From: Chamaecrista fasciculata
Taxonomy: Eukaryota > Streptophyta > Magnoliopsida > Fabales > Fabaceae
DNA: 64,000 nucleotides
Direction of reading: 5' to 3'
Assembly: GCA_003254925.1 (NCBI GenBank)
Contig: QANZ01048027.1
Coordinates: 32,871 to 96,870 of the forward strand
The position numbers and the translations under genes are program-made. The notes beneath the pieces are model-generated. The model was given only the letters and a program-made list of their open reading frames with translations. It searched no databases and was not told where the DNA came from. Below, piece after piece: positions 1-11,597 of this stretch (positions are counted from its first letter, which is position 1; every line of letters starts with the position of its first letter).

Positions 1-2266
1 TTGTTGAAGCTTACATTTTATTTTCATTTGGCATGTCTTGGGTGCTTCAGTCATGTGCCAAGTCTTCTTACATTAACTAGACTGAATATACCATTTCACT
101 CGATGTGAGATTTAAGCATTTCATACTACCCAAGTCTCTGTCATGTACTTTCTTCAGCATTGCAGTCATATGAAGGGGTCTATCATGACACTTGAAACTA
201 ATCCTAAATGTAGATAATAACAGGTGTTAAGGAAAATATGGCCGTTCTTGTATAATCGTCTCTGATAACCCGTTGCTGTTTGACTCCTTCAGTTGGATGC
301 AGATTATATCGTTTACAGATATCATTGTTTTAAGAGGTGCTGTTTGTGTTTTATTGTTTTTGTTTCCATGATGACGTGACTGGATGTTTATAAGATAAGA
401 TCTTCTTATACCTTGTGCACTAGAAAAGTATGTTGTGCTTCCTCCCTATTTCTAATTATAATGACCTTAAAAAAAGTATGCCAAGTCCTCAATAATTGTG
501 GAAACCATTTGAATTACTGCTTGTGCAGTTCTAATGTGATCATATAGTGAGTTCTAAAGTCTAATTTAGATATACCCAAGAGAGTAAAGTCGAGTGTGTG
601 TAGAGATTTCCAGTTATCACAAGAAGTTAGAGTCCATAAGTCTTTATCTCTGTTTTGTCATATTGTTTTTGCTTTCTTCTGTTGCCAATGGTTGGTACCG
701 AGTACCAACACTTTCTACCTGCATAAATTGAAGCGAAGGGTTAATTTCTTGGTTTGATAATTTGATTGAAGTAAAAACTAGGATATGAAACAATATGGAA
801 ATGTATCATGCTATGTGGTGCGGACTTGTGGTTTGTGATGTGAACATGTGGTAGTTATCTTTCATTATGCAAAATCCCTTTCCATACTGAGAATTCCAGC
901 AACCAGTTTGATTAATCTGTGTTTTCTTTGTTTCTTTTTATATTTGCTGTAAATTTTCTCTGATAGTGACAAGAGCTTTAAGTCGTATATCTGATAAGGT
1001 ATAAAGCTCAACTTTTTTGTTTCGGTAAAATAGAGCTCAACTTCAAATCGAAAAAAATTCATCTCAACTAAAAATTTAGAAACTATTTTACCATTTTTTT
1101 TTGGGTCAAGTCACTATTCTACCAAATTGAAGAAAAGAGGAAAGATTTGGTCAAAAAAAAAAAAAAAAAAAANNNAAAAAAAAAAAAAAAAAAAAGAGGA
1201 GGAAAGAAGGGTTATTGGCTATGGTGGCAAGTTCTCCTCAAATTTGAACAAGCAGGTGTCAGGTGTAGAAAACCCTAGCATAGCAAAAGCGGCTGGGTGC
1301 CTGCGTCTACTATTAGCATGTAAATAGTTAAAGGAAAACCTTTTTTTTTGGTCCAAAAAGGTGCAGAAAACCTTTTTTTTTAAAGGAAATCCTAATGGCT
1401 CAAAATAAAAAGGAAAAGCCTATGTATTTTGGCCGAAAGAAATTATAAAAAGATCAAAATTTAACTTAAAAGCTATATGCCTATATATTTGAATTTAAAG
1501 ATTTTTTTGGACATATTAGTATTTAGTATATTTTTTTATAAAAAGACTATTGTTGATAATGGGAAAATTAAAATAAAACTTTAATGAAAAATATTATATT
1601 AATTTTAAATGTGGATTTTCCAATTAAATTAAACAAAATCCATGAGGTGTAGTTATTCATGGACCATACACAACCAAACCAAATAACTCATTCAGTCATT
1701 CTACAAATTTATTCAATTTTATTTGGTTTAAACTTGATTGAGTTTGCTTTATTTTGGTAAAGATCAAATTTTGAACGCCATATCTCATTTGAGAAAAGAT
1801 TCACAAAAAGCTAGGCTCTTTCCTCTCCTCCTTATCTTTTTGGTCAATGCTATTTCTTGTTTATCCATCTATTATATTTTTCTTAATGAAGTCTCCACTA
1901 TTTTACATGGCTCTCAACAAAAGAGCAAAAGAGAGTCCCCAAAATGGAAAAGTTATACCTCCATCATCATCATGGTTGCTGAAAATTGGTGGTTTTTGAA
2001 GTGGCTACGATGTAAAAGATGAAGAGAATATATATAAATTCCCTTTTCACTTTCCCTTTATATTTATCTTTTCATTTCATGTTTATTTTTTATAAAAAAA
2101 AATAGCATTCTCCGTTTTTGTTGGAGACGCTTATTGCATTTTTTCTCATCAAAACCAAAACTTTACCCACCCCTTTAAATAATCCCCCAACTATGCAAGT
2201 TTCATTCATTCCTCAACCGATAGTGAGCGAGAAGACAACGAATTGAATTACAAGCTTGCTTCTTTA
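1..2266. other. Gene-poor left flank; no gene supported
   Basis: No reading frame here looks like a real exon: open stretches are short, start at non-ATG codons or read through homopolymers. A long A-run holds three Ns (1173-1175), probably a low-complexity assembly break. The last 150 bases, with a TATA-like TTTAAATAA near 2175 and C-rich stretches, are the likely promoter and leader of the carbonic anhydrase gene. A 3' UTR or intron of a gene further left cannot be excluded. Confidence 0.5.
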
Positions 2267-4946
2267 ATGGCGATTTCTGCACCAATCTCGGTTTCAGGTG
2301 ACCCCTTTGTTTCCATTTCCAAGCCTCTTGCTTTACCCTTCAATTCATGCATTGAGCTTCATGGAGCTACATTCAGGGCATCAAGGGTATTCAATAATAA
2401 TATTGTGTTCTGTGATTCGTCTCCGAGATGCCCATTTTCTTCTGGTTTGGCCAATTCACTAATTATACTGAATACTGATGTGACAGATCTTTAGTTTAAA
2501 GGTGGAAACGTTGGGATTCGAGAAAACCTACTTGAGAGAACTTAAGGGTTTAAGGTGAGAGATCAATCTACGTCTTAAAATCTTGTTTAATTGCTTGCTT
2601 AGCCACTTCTATGTAAGTTTTGATGTCTGGAATTTAAGAAAAACCCAAATCCTTTTATTGACTAATCTGTATTTGATACTGAAATTTGAGTAATGGCAAT
2701 GTGTTTCACAATTGCAGTTTTAATCCTTTGTGATCTAGTAGGCTTTAGTTCTAATATATGACTCCTCTATGGAATTTGTATTGAACCCTTTGAAATAAGT
2801 TAGTACAGTTGACTGATTTATTCTATTGTGATGAGTGAAACCCTTATTTTATGCAGTCTGGATCCTCTGTAATTGTCATCCCTGAAGTGCAACGGTTTAT
2901 TTCATGTAGAGGAATACAAAAAATTGACCAATTACAGAGAAATTCAGAGGCTGCAATTACAGGGGATTCGATTTGTATTTTATGTCCCTGAAAGTATTTT
3001 GCTCTGATTATTGCAGGAGCAGTCAAGCTTTAGCATTAAAGGCTTCAATGGGGCCTTCAGGGTTTACTCAGCAACATGAAAACAGCAATTTAGAGACAGT
3101 GACAGAAGCTGAGAAACAGTGTGATCCATTCACTGTTCTGAAGGACAGATTCCTAGGTTTCAAAAAGCATAAATACTTGTAAGCTTCTGGAAAGCCCTGT
3201 CTGTACATAAGCTGTTTACTTCTGATAATCATAAAAGGAGGAAACTTCTTTGATGCTGGCTCTGTTATCTCGCAGGGGAAACTTGGAACATTACCAAAAA
3301 CTTGCTCAAGTTCAAGAACCAAAGGTATTTCTCTCTCTTTGAATTGTGTACTGACTACTGAGTTATGAATTTTCATTTTTTCAGTTGAAGCTTTTGTGAA
3401 ATCTAGTTATTCTTGACTAACAATTCCGAGAACAGTTTATGGTTATCGGTTGTGCAGATTCTAGGGTTTGCCCCTCATATGTTTTGGGATTTCAACCAGG
3501 AGAAGCTTTCATGATTCGCAATGTTGCTAATTTGGTAACCCCATATGAGGTATAGATCTATGTCATAAATTTAGTGTTGTTTGTTCCTGAAATTCAGAGA
3601 GATATGCTTCAATTGCCCTTTCTAATTCGTTTCCTTCCATAATACAGAGAGGACCAACAGAAACAAATGCTGCACTGGAATTTGCTGTTAATACCCTTAA
3701 AGTAAGAACTTTTCTCCAACAAAAGTACTATGCAGGATTCATCTTTTTAACTTAGTATTGGACTTTTTAATTTTTCATTTCTGTACTTAACTTTCATTTT
3801 CTTTTGGGACGTAGATTATTTACTTATGTGCCTCTTCATTTTAACAAGAACCTAGCTTCCTTTGCTGGGGGGGCTTAGGGATTAGGCAGAAGCTTGAAAA
3901 TAAATATTGATTAATTGGACTTTCAATTCACCGTCTTGGACTGTCGGCAAACAAAGATGAGAGAAAGGAAATGGTGTAGTTATGATGCTTGCTGATCTTA
4001 TGATAACTTCACCAGAGTCAGTGAATGACAGGTTATGAGTTCAATATGGGAATTAAAGGAGAGAATATACTTTACCATTGCTTCATTATTTTGTCAACTG
4101 CTTATAATTTTTAAGCATAGGACATCTTTGAAACGGACCAATAACATAAAATCATTTGTTGTACAAATGAAGTTTCTAACTTCTCAGAATTGTGTTAAAT
4201 ACCTAGAAAATATTTCGTTTTACAAGATTCTCATTGCTCTCAATACATAAAACCTCCATGCTGGTAAGGAAACATCAAGTTTTATACTTTTTTTCAGAGA
4301 CAGATGAAAATTTACCTGCACTGCAGGTTGAGAACATCTTCGTCATTGGTCACAGCTGCTGTGGGGGAATTCGTGCTCTTATGAGTATGCAAGATGATGC
4401 AAGTAGCAGGTTGAATGACATAATTTTAAATCTTGCTTGTCATATTCCTTTTCTTTGATAAAAACAGTCCATTAATTTCTTATCTAGTTATTTTCATTCT
4501 GTAGCCTTCTAGAAAGATGGGTTGTTAACGGAAAGAATGCAAGAAAAAACACTGAGGCTGCTGCTTCCGGCGTCGACTTTGACCAGCAGTGCAAGCATTG
4601 TGAGAAGGTGATTATCTGTTGTTTATCCTCAGATTTGAGTGTCTAATCCCATTTCCATCTCTTGCTACTGCTAATGTTTGTTCATGAAGGAATTTGATTG
4701 TATTAAGTCTGTGAAGTTTGAATCATTCAATTGATTTTCATGCAGGAATCACTTAATCATTCCTTATTGAACCTACTGACTTATCCATGGATCGAAGAAA
4801 GAGTGTCAAAAGGAGAACTTCTTATTCATGGTGGATACTATGATTTTACTGACTGTACGTTTGAGAAATGGACTTTGGATTACAGGGTAACCAAAATGGA
4901 GGGAAATGGTAAATTAGCAGTCAAAGACAGATTATTTTGGTGCTAA
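2267..4946 (+). CDS. Beta carbonic anhydrase, likely organelle-targeted
   Basis: Zinc enzyme interconverting CO2 and bicarbonate. Exons read with matching phases are 3017-3178, 3276-3324, 3436-3549, 3648-3701, 4327-4409, 4505-4607 and 4746-4946 (stop TAA). Exon 1 begins at ATG 2267; its donor is unresolved, because the GT near 2387 leaves phase 0 while the acceptor at 3016 needs phase 2. Family signatures are visible: GCADSR in exon 4 (zinc-ligand Cys and the Asp/Arg dyad), then GFQPGEAF and RNVANLV, and GHSCCGGI in exon 6 (zinc-ligand His and Cys). The C-terminal region ([11 protein letters not shown], then a DR..W ending) resembles the Arabidopsis BCA5/BCA6 type more than BCA1-4. The Ser-rich, acid-poor N-terminus suits a plastid or mitochondrial transit peptide (inferred). 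Partial copies of this gene lie at 12285-12670 and 18633-18985, upstream of TNL-2 and TNL-3. Confidence 0.87.
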
Positions 4947-5070
4947 GTTTTTTAATTTACTTCAATGGCGTGTTGTATTTTCTGTTATTCTGTAATAAAT
5001 TTTGATGCTAAGTTTTTTAATTTACTTCAATGGCGTGTTGCATTTTCTGTCATTCTGTAATAAATGCAGG
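4941..5070 (+). repeat. 65-bp tandem duplication at the carbonic anhydrase stop/3' UTR
   Basis: Two consecutive units of 65 bp (4941-5005 and 5006-5070), each starting TGCTAAG and containing CTTCAATGGCGTGTTG, differ at only a few bases. The first unit includes the TAA stop codon. The relic copy at 12285-12670 has a single unit. Confidence 0.85.
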
Positions 5071-6214
5071 CAGGACCTTAAAAGCATAGGCAAAATATTG
5101 TATTTCTGTTCAATTTGTAAAAGAGTGTAATTCATTTGGTCCTCAGACATCTGTTGTTTCATTAGCCTTTATTAACTTCACATTTTGCTTCTCTGTTTCT
5201 ATACCCTACCATAATAAATTGGGGTTTAAGTTATTGAATTCAGGACATGAATTTGCATCCATTCTTCCTAAACCTGCAAATATGATAGTTATTCCTGTCT
5301 GACAATCTAAATCTTGACAACTTAGTTAGTACAGACTCTCCAATAAAACAGAAATAACCGTTTAATCAAATTAAGGTAGTGATTACACATATAAAATATT
5401 GGTCAATATTACCTGCATTACAGTTAATGCATATTTAATATAGTACTGGTTACTCAAAATATGTATAAACGAATTATTCTATGATTGACCTGAACGTTGA
5501 CCCTCACTAGCAACATGAAATTCCATATATATTTCATGAATGGAACCACTGCTTTAATAGTAGGCCCTTTGAAGCAGTCAAACGACCCTTGCTCTCTAGA
5601 AGTAGGCCTTCCTAGTTGGTGAGTATTTATAGCAATTTATCTCTTTCACCTAATTATGAGACCCCTTCCTCTTCTCTCATGGCCTTGAAGTTATTCAGTA
5701 AAGGATAAACTCGGACAGAAAATTAATAGTAAACAAATTTACAAGACAAAATTAAAAATTGATATAAAATTTGGATCTGAAAAATATGTTTTTAACCAAG
5801 CTTGTCTCCTTCCAACTGTAATTCAAATTCTGGGCGATCAAGGTAAAAATTAAAAATAGAAAATGAGAGCTTTTGATCATTTTGCAATTAGTACCATAGT
5901 GGGAAGCAAAAGGGGTGGTGGAAATGATGAGCTTTCTGCCGTGTCTAAGTTTCTATTCTGAAGTTCAGGCAAAAACCAAAAACGTTCTATTCTGAAGTGG
6001 GTGACAGAGAGAGAGAGAGATGAATTATTAGCTTTAGGGGGTAAAAAGCATATACACCAAAAGTTTAGAGGGCTTCTTATATTTTAGCCAATATTATTCT
6101 ATGATTGACCTGGTGACCCTTACCAATATTATTCTATGGTTATCCTGTTGACCCTGTATATTACATTTAGAATCAAAACCCTTTCTGACCGAAGCCACTA
6201 GTAGCAATAAACTC
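5071..6214. other. Intergenic: carbonic anhydrase 3' flank and TNL-1 promoter
   Basis: No gene seen. Bases to about 5330 match the flank of the carbonic anhydrase relic near 12640. A TATTATTCTATGATTGACC-type motif occurs near 5475, 6090 and 6124 and again (TATTATTGTATGATTGACC) near 13147, so it belongs to the duplicated upstream region of the TNL genes. A (GA)n run sits near 6007. Confidence 0.55.
5480..5575 (+). pseudogene. Relic of a TNL promoter and exon 1 start
   Basis: Bases 5480-5535 resemble 13147-13200 upstream of TNL-2. From ATG 5536 about 24 bases match the start of TNL exon 1 (ATGxATGGAACCACTGCTTTA), after which similarity stops. This suggests a further TNL 5' end was once here, between the carbonic anhydrase gene and TNL-1. 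Confidence 0.5.
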
Positions 6215-6339
6215 ATGGATGCAACCACTGTTTTAATACTCATAGAAACTTTACTGATCATACTAGCAGTAGCTGTGTATAAAGCTAATGGATTCATCTC
6301 TCCTTCACCTCATGCTTTCAATCCTGTTCCATTTCTTAG
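6215..6339 (+). other. Membrane-anchor exon of TNL-1
   Basis: This 125-nt exon ends in phase 2 and joins the TIR exon at 6472 through a split Ser codon. It encodes about 16 hydrophobic residues flanked by an acidic N-end and Lys-Ala-Asn-Gly. The Lys on the downstream side fits a signal anchor that leaves the TIR in the cytosol. The same exon, same length and phase, occurs at 13276-13400 and 19697-19821. Confidence 0.85.
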
Positions 6340-9300
6340 GTAACTTCTTACTTTCCTTTATTTTTTTATATTTTTTAAAATCTTTGCATAATCTCAATCT
6401 TGATTACCTTCATTCATTTTCTTCTCCAATCTGTCTAGTTAACTTCTTAATTCATTGATCTTTCTTTTTAGTTCAAACAATGATGATATTCCAAAGTCAA
6501 CGGTTGTTCCTTCTTCTTCATCTGAGATCACTGTTGTTCATCCTCAAGTCAAGTATGAGGTGTTCCTTAGTTTCAGAGGGGAAGACACACGTGACACTTT
6601 CACTAGTCATCTCTATGATGCATTATGCAGGGCCAAGATTCACACTTTCATCGATAATAGGCTTGGAAAGGGAGAACAGATCTCACCAGTGCTTCTGAGG
6701 ACAATTGAAGAATCCCAAATTTCTGTTGTAATTTTCTCAGAAAACTATGCATCTTCAACATGGTGCTTGGATGAACTCAAAACGATAGTAGAATGTAAGG
6801 AAAGATATGCAAGGACTTTGATTCCTGTTTTCTACAACATAGATCCCTCCATTGTCAAAAAACAAAGTGGGAGTTATGGTGAGGCACTTGTGAAACTTAA
6901 GCAGAGATTTGAGAACAACATGAGCAAAATTGAGGAGTGGAAATTTGCTCTCACTCAAGCAGCTAATGTATCTGGATGGGATTCCTCAATAACCAAGTAA
7001 CTCATCTACTTTACTACTTACAATTCATTATTTCATCAATTATTCTTCATTATTTTGTAAATCCCACTCCATATATAGTGTAATTATTTTAACCCATGTT
7101 GATCACCAACGAGCAGGGTCTTGTGTTTGCTTTGTTCTCATTATGAAATCTCTTGAGAAAGAATTAATCTTTGCTTAAACTATATATAAATCAAAATATA
7201 TAAACAGAGATACATAGTAATCATAAAAGAGATAAATAGATGTACAGTCCATATACGGGATATAAATGTATACAACCACAATCTTTCTTACTTTGCAAAC
7301 TTACATCGATCTATAAATGAAGTGGAATTGGAGTAGTACATACTCTAATTCTCATATAGTCAAAGTCTTGGGTTTGATTCTTGTCATGAAGATACTTTTG
7401 TAGCCTTACTCTCATTATAGGACCTTTTGACTCAAACAAGAATTAATCTTTGCTAAAACTATAAATTAAAACAAATAAGTAAAGACACTTGGTGATCATT
7501 AAAAGAAGAAAAAAGATGTATGGTGACAACATATCTTTCTTCTTTGCTAACTCATTGTCTATTGTTCTTTTTTAACCTTTATATGTATATTTGCTAGGCC
7601 TGAATCCAAGCTTGTTAAGGAAATTGTCAAAGATATTTGCACAAAGTTGAACCGTAATTCTTCGTATGATTTTCCAGCAGAATTAGTTGGTATTGAACAT
7701 CATGTTATGAATGTGGAAAAGTTGCTATCCTTGGAGTCCCCTGAAGTTCACACTGTAGGAATATGTGGGATGGGTGGGATAGGCAAAACCACAATTGCTC
7801 AAGCTTTATTTCATAAGCTGAAACCGCAATTTGATTCTCATTCATTTGTTGCAAATATACGAGAGAACTTAACAAGATATGGAGTCGACCACCTCTTAAA
7901 TAAATGTCTTTCTGAGCTTTTAGATGACAAAGATATTGGCACGAACAGTGACAACATAAGTTCTAGTATTAGCAGGCTTGGACGTTTAAGGATTTTACTT
8001 GTTCTTGATGATGTGGATAACTCCATACATGTCGAAGATATAATTAAAGTACATGATTGGTGCGGGAAAGGAAGCAGAATCATTGTTACATCAAGAGACA
8101 TGCATGTGCTTAAGAATTCTGGTGCTTATATACCATACAATGTGCCACAAATGGAATTTCATGATGCTCTGCACTTGTTCTGTTTAAATGCCTTCAAGCA
8201 AAACAATCCAATTGAAGATTACTCGATGTTAGTCGAAAGGGCAGTGGATTACTGTGAAGGCATCCCTTTAGCTCTTAAGGTTTTGGGCTCATCTCTTTAT
8301 GGTAGAAGAAAAGAAGAGTGGGAGAGTGTTATGCAAAAGCTTGAACAAACTCCAGACACGCAAGTTATTAATGTGTTAAAGTTAAGTTTTGATGGGCTTG
8401 ATGAGGATCAGAAGAACAAGTTTCTTGACATGGCATGCTTTTCAAGGGTCACTATGAAAGAGATATATCGCTTTTATGATTTCACTGCAAAATCGGATAT
8501 GACAGTTCTTAGAGAAAGATGTCTCATTTCATATGATACATTTTTCTTTGATAAAATTATCATGCATAATCTAGTGAAGGCAATGGGTCAACAAATTTGT
8601 CGCTTGCAATTTATCAATGAACCAAGAAAACCCATTCGACTATGGAATCAAAAAGAGATATATCATGTTTTGAAGAATAACAAGGTAATTTCATTTTGAT
8701 TTCTTTATGTTCTTGAACTTGAGTGGTATGTATAATATGTTGCTATACAATTTTTTTTTTTTTGTATATTTCAGTTGATGATGCTTTAAGATGACAGTCC
8801 ATTAACTTGGCCAAAAATACCATTTTAGTTCTTAACATCTTCGATAAGCTTTCAAGTTATTCAGTCACAATCTTCCTTGATTATTTGCTTGACAGGGTAT
8901 TGAAAGAATTGAATGTATATCCTTGGATACTCGTAGGACGAAAAGGATTGTCTTAAAAGCTGATGTCTTTGGGAGGATGTGCAACTTGAGATTTCTTGAA
9001 TTTTATAGCCCCGATATCTTCGATAGATTTCTTCTTGAAGAATCAAAAGTGATTGTTGAGGGTATCAATATTCTGCCAGAGGAATTAATAATTTTGCATT
9101 GGGAAGAATATCCTCTACCATTTGTGCCACTAAACTTTTGTGCAGAAAACCTTGTTACTCTTCAAATGCCTGATAGCAGTCTTGTACAACTTTGGGAAGG
9201 AGATTTGGTACGTACATGTTGTGTTTTTATCTTTATTTTATAATTTCTGTTTTCTTCTATCGTATAAAGTTAAAAAAATTCAAACATTGTTTTCTTTTCT

Positions 9301-11597
9301 GACACAGCAATTCCCAAATCTTAAAAAGATAGATATTAGTGGCTCTCAGCAGCTCAGTACACTTCCAGATCTATGCCAGACACCAAATATTGAAGAAATT
9401 GATGTTTCTTTTTGTACAAGTTTGCTTCAAATTTATTCCTCGACTCCCCTACAAAAGCTCTCAAAATTATGGTTAGATGATTGCTGGAGACTCAAGAGCG
9501 TAGGGGTTTCAACCTCCAGCAACCAACTCCTTTTGTTTTGGAAAAGTTATCATTTACAATATCTACCCTTGTCCTTCTATTCAATCAATCTTGTTTTTCT
9601 TTCTCTGACTTATAGTAATCTAAAACAACTTTGGGATGGAGATCAGGTATGTAGCTATATATTATTCTTGACTATATTTTGTAATTTTGTATTTTTCATA
9701 TCTTTTGAAGTTCTAAAAACCACATTTTCTTTCTAATGCATGCAGCATTTCCCAAATCTAAAACAGATTGATCTCGGTGAGTCTCGTGACCTTATTAAGC
9801 TTCCAGATCTGTGTCAGACACCAAATATTGTAGAAATGAGACTATATAATTGTGCAAGTCTGCTTCAAATTTATTCCTCAAGCCCCCTTGGCAAGCTTGT
9901 GTTTTTGGATTTAGACGGCTGCAGTAATATTCATAGTGTAGAGATTCCGGCCCGCTGTAACCAATTAAGATTTCTTAATTGGAGCAAGTGTCCTTTAAGA
10001 TCTCTGCCATTGACACTTTGTTCTGAGAATCTTCTTTATCTTAGGGTGGCATGTGGGAAATTAGAGCAACTTTGGGATGGAAGTCTGGTAATGTGATGCC
10101 TATCTGTATTGGCCTTTTACTTTTTAAAAGGTCAAACCACACTTTTGATCCCTATGTTTGGGGTAAATTTCAATCTGGCCTTTTTTTACAAAATTTGTCC
10201 TACATGTTTCCATGATTTTTCATTTTTGATCCCGAAATGTGGTCATATATCTCTCGTTTCTAGTTTAAATGTGGCAAGTATAGAGTTATGAGTTGCTTTT
10301 GACGAATTCTTTCTCTTCTTAACTAGAGCCGTCAACAGAGGAGATCAAATCAGACCTAGAAAGTGAGTTTGGGTCTAAAAGTGAAAAATTATAGAAATAT
10401 GGAAGACCAATTTTGCAAAAATAAAAAAAATATAAGGCCGGATTGAAATCTACCCTAAATATATGGGACCAAAAGTTTAATTAAATCCAAAAACAAAAAT
10501 CAAATTGTTTAGCTATCTAATTTATTCCTGTGGTTGCATTGTTACAGAGCTTCCCACTTTTACTGCGAATGGATTTACATTCCTGTAAGGACCTCGTCTC
10601 ACTTCCAGATCTGTCTCAAACACCAAACATTGAAGAAATAGATCTTACTTCTTGTGTAAATTTGGCTCAAGTTCATTCTTCAAGTATCCTGGCCAATCTT
10701 GAAAGTTTAAAGTTAGAAGATTGCAAAAAGCTAAGGGTTGTAAATGTTAGTGGCAATGTTATTCATCAAGGGACATCAAGTTCAGTGTTAGTGGTTGTTT
10801 ACAACTACTTTGATCTTCAAACCTTGTCATTCATCAAAGTGACTGTGAAGGTTTTCATGTGTGATGATGGTGTTGACACTCACTTCTCTGGTTTTCGTTT
10901 GAAAGTTGAATCAGCTCCATTGACAGATGTATCTGAATATAGTGAGAGTGCAGAGATCAAATCACTGGCAAAAAGCTTTTCCTCTTTACTTCCTTTTGTT
11001 TCCAAGCTTCGATGGTTAGATGTAACATCATATGTTGATGATGAGTCTCATTTTCAGACCCGTCTTTCACATTTTGACTATGATGATGACGGGGTTTTGG
11101 TGACGAAGTTTACAAAGCTGAAATTGGAAAAGGCAGAACTAGGTGTCATGAAGCTGCAAGAAAAAAGTAAAATTTTAAGGCATTCATGCATAATGGAAGT
11201 AAGTATGATAATGAGCCTTGAGGACTTAAGAGAAGAAGAAGAAGAAGAAGAAGAAGAAGATTGTTTGAATGAGAAATTCATGATCACCAGAGTTCCCATC
11301 AGCATCACTCGCTGGTCATTACTAACTGAATTGTCATTACAAAAGAGTGAAATTGAGAGCATTCAGAGCCTTTCAGGTTTGAAATTGTTTGGTGAATGTG
11401 ATGACACGTGGCTTCAACCTATCAGAAATGTTTGGTTCTCAGTGAATAGTGAGAGGGATGCTTGGGATAATTTTGATATCTGTCATAGTCAAGAACTATA
11501 TCATTGTGATTCAACCATTACTACTTGCTTGATTGCATTTCAAGCTGACAAGCTTTCGTTTCAATTTCGAGATCAACCTTATTTCGAAGAAGAATGA
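6215..11597 (+). CDS. TNL-1: TIR-NBS-LRR receptor with N-terminal membrane-anchor exon, complete model
   Basis: Intracellular immune receptor. Seven exons: 6215-6339, 6472-6996, 7598-8684, 8896-9207, 9308-9646, 9746-10087, 10548-11597. All junctions are GT-AG and phases sum to 1260 codons, giving 1259 residues. Residues 1-41 form a short acidic N-end, a hydrophobic run (VLILIETLLIILAVAV) and YKANGF. The TIR follows from about residue 70: YEVFLSFRGEDTR, the BB-loop, and WCLDEL with the conserved NADase Glu. NB-ARC in exon 3 has the P-loop GMGGIGKTT (7767-7793), kinase 2 LLVLDDVD, GSRIIVTSRD and GIPLALKVLG. The MHD motif reads MHN (8562-8570). Exons 4-7 encode leucine-rich repeats (repeated LPDLCQTPNIEE) and a post-LRR domain with a poly-Glu run. 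Intron 6 holds a fold-back element. Effector and species name are unknown. Confidence 0.93.
10129..10490. mobile_element. Fold-back MITE in TNL-1 intron 6
   Basis: The left part (AAACCACACTTTTGATCCCTA, written here as its first 20 or so bases) and the right part (ATATGGGACCAAAAGTTTAA) form imperfect inverted arms around a short spacer. A shorter, diverged version sits in the corresponding TNL-2 intron (16806-17026), so the insertion predates the duplication. Confidence 0.55.
11231..11260 (+). repeat. (GAA)n coding microsatellite in TNL-1
   Basis: About ten GAA/GAG-type units encode a poly-Glu run in the post-LRR domain. The matching place in TNL-2 (17708-17740) also has a poly-Glu run, while TNL-3 (25583-25610) has a mixed Glu/Asp run. 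Confidence 0.9.

Noticed and set aside
1127..1327. Lysine-rich open frame
   Set aside because: It reads through a poly-A run containing Ns and has no conserved content.
1738..2022. 94-residue frame with hydrophobic part
   Set aside because: Starts at TTG, has no recognisable domain or promoter, and lies in AT-rich DNA.
4735..4890. Alternative donor inside the last carbonic anhydrase exon (ACAGG|GTAACC near 4886)
   Set aside because: Read-through gives the expected DR..W C-terminus followed by a stop, so no further exon is needed.
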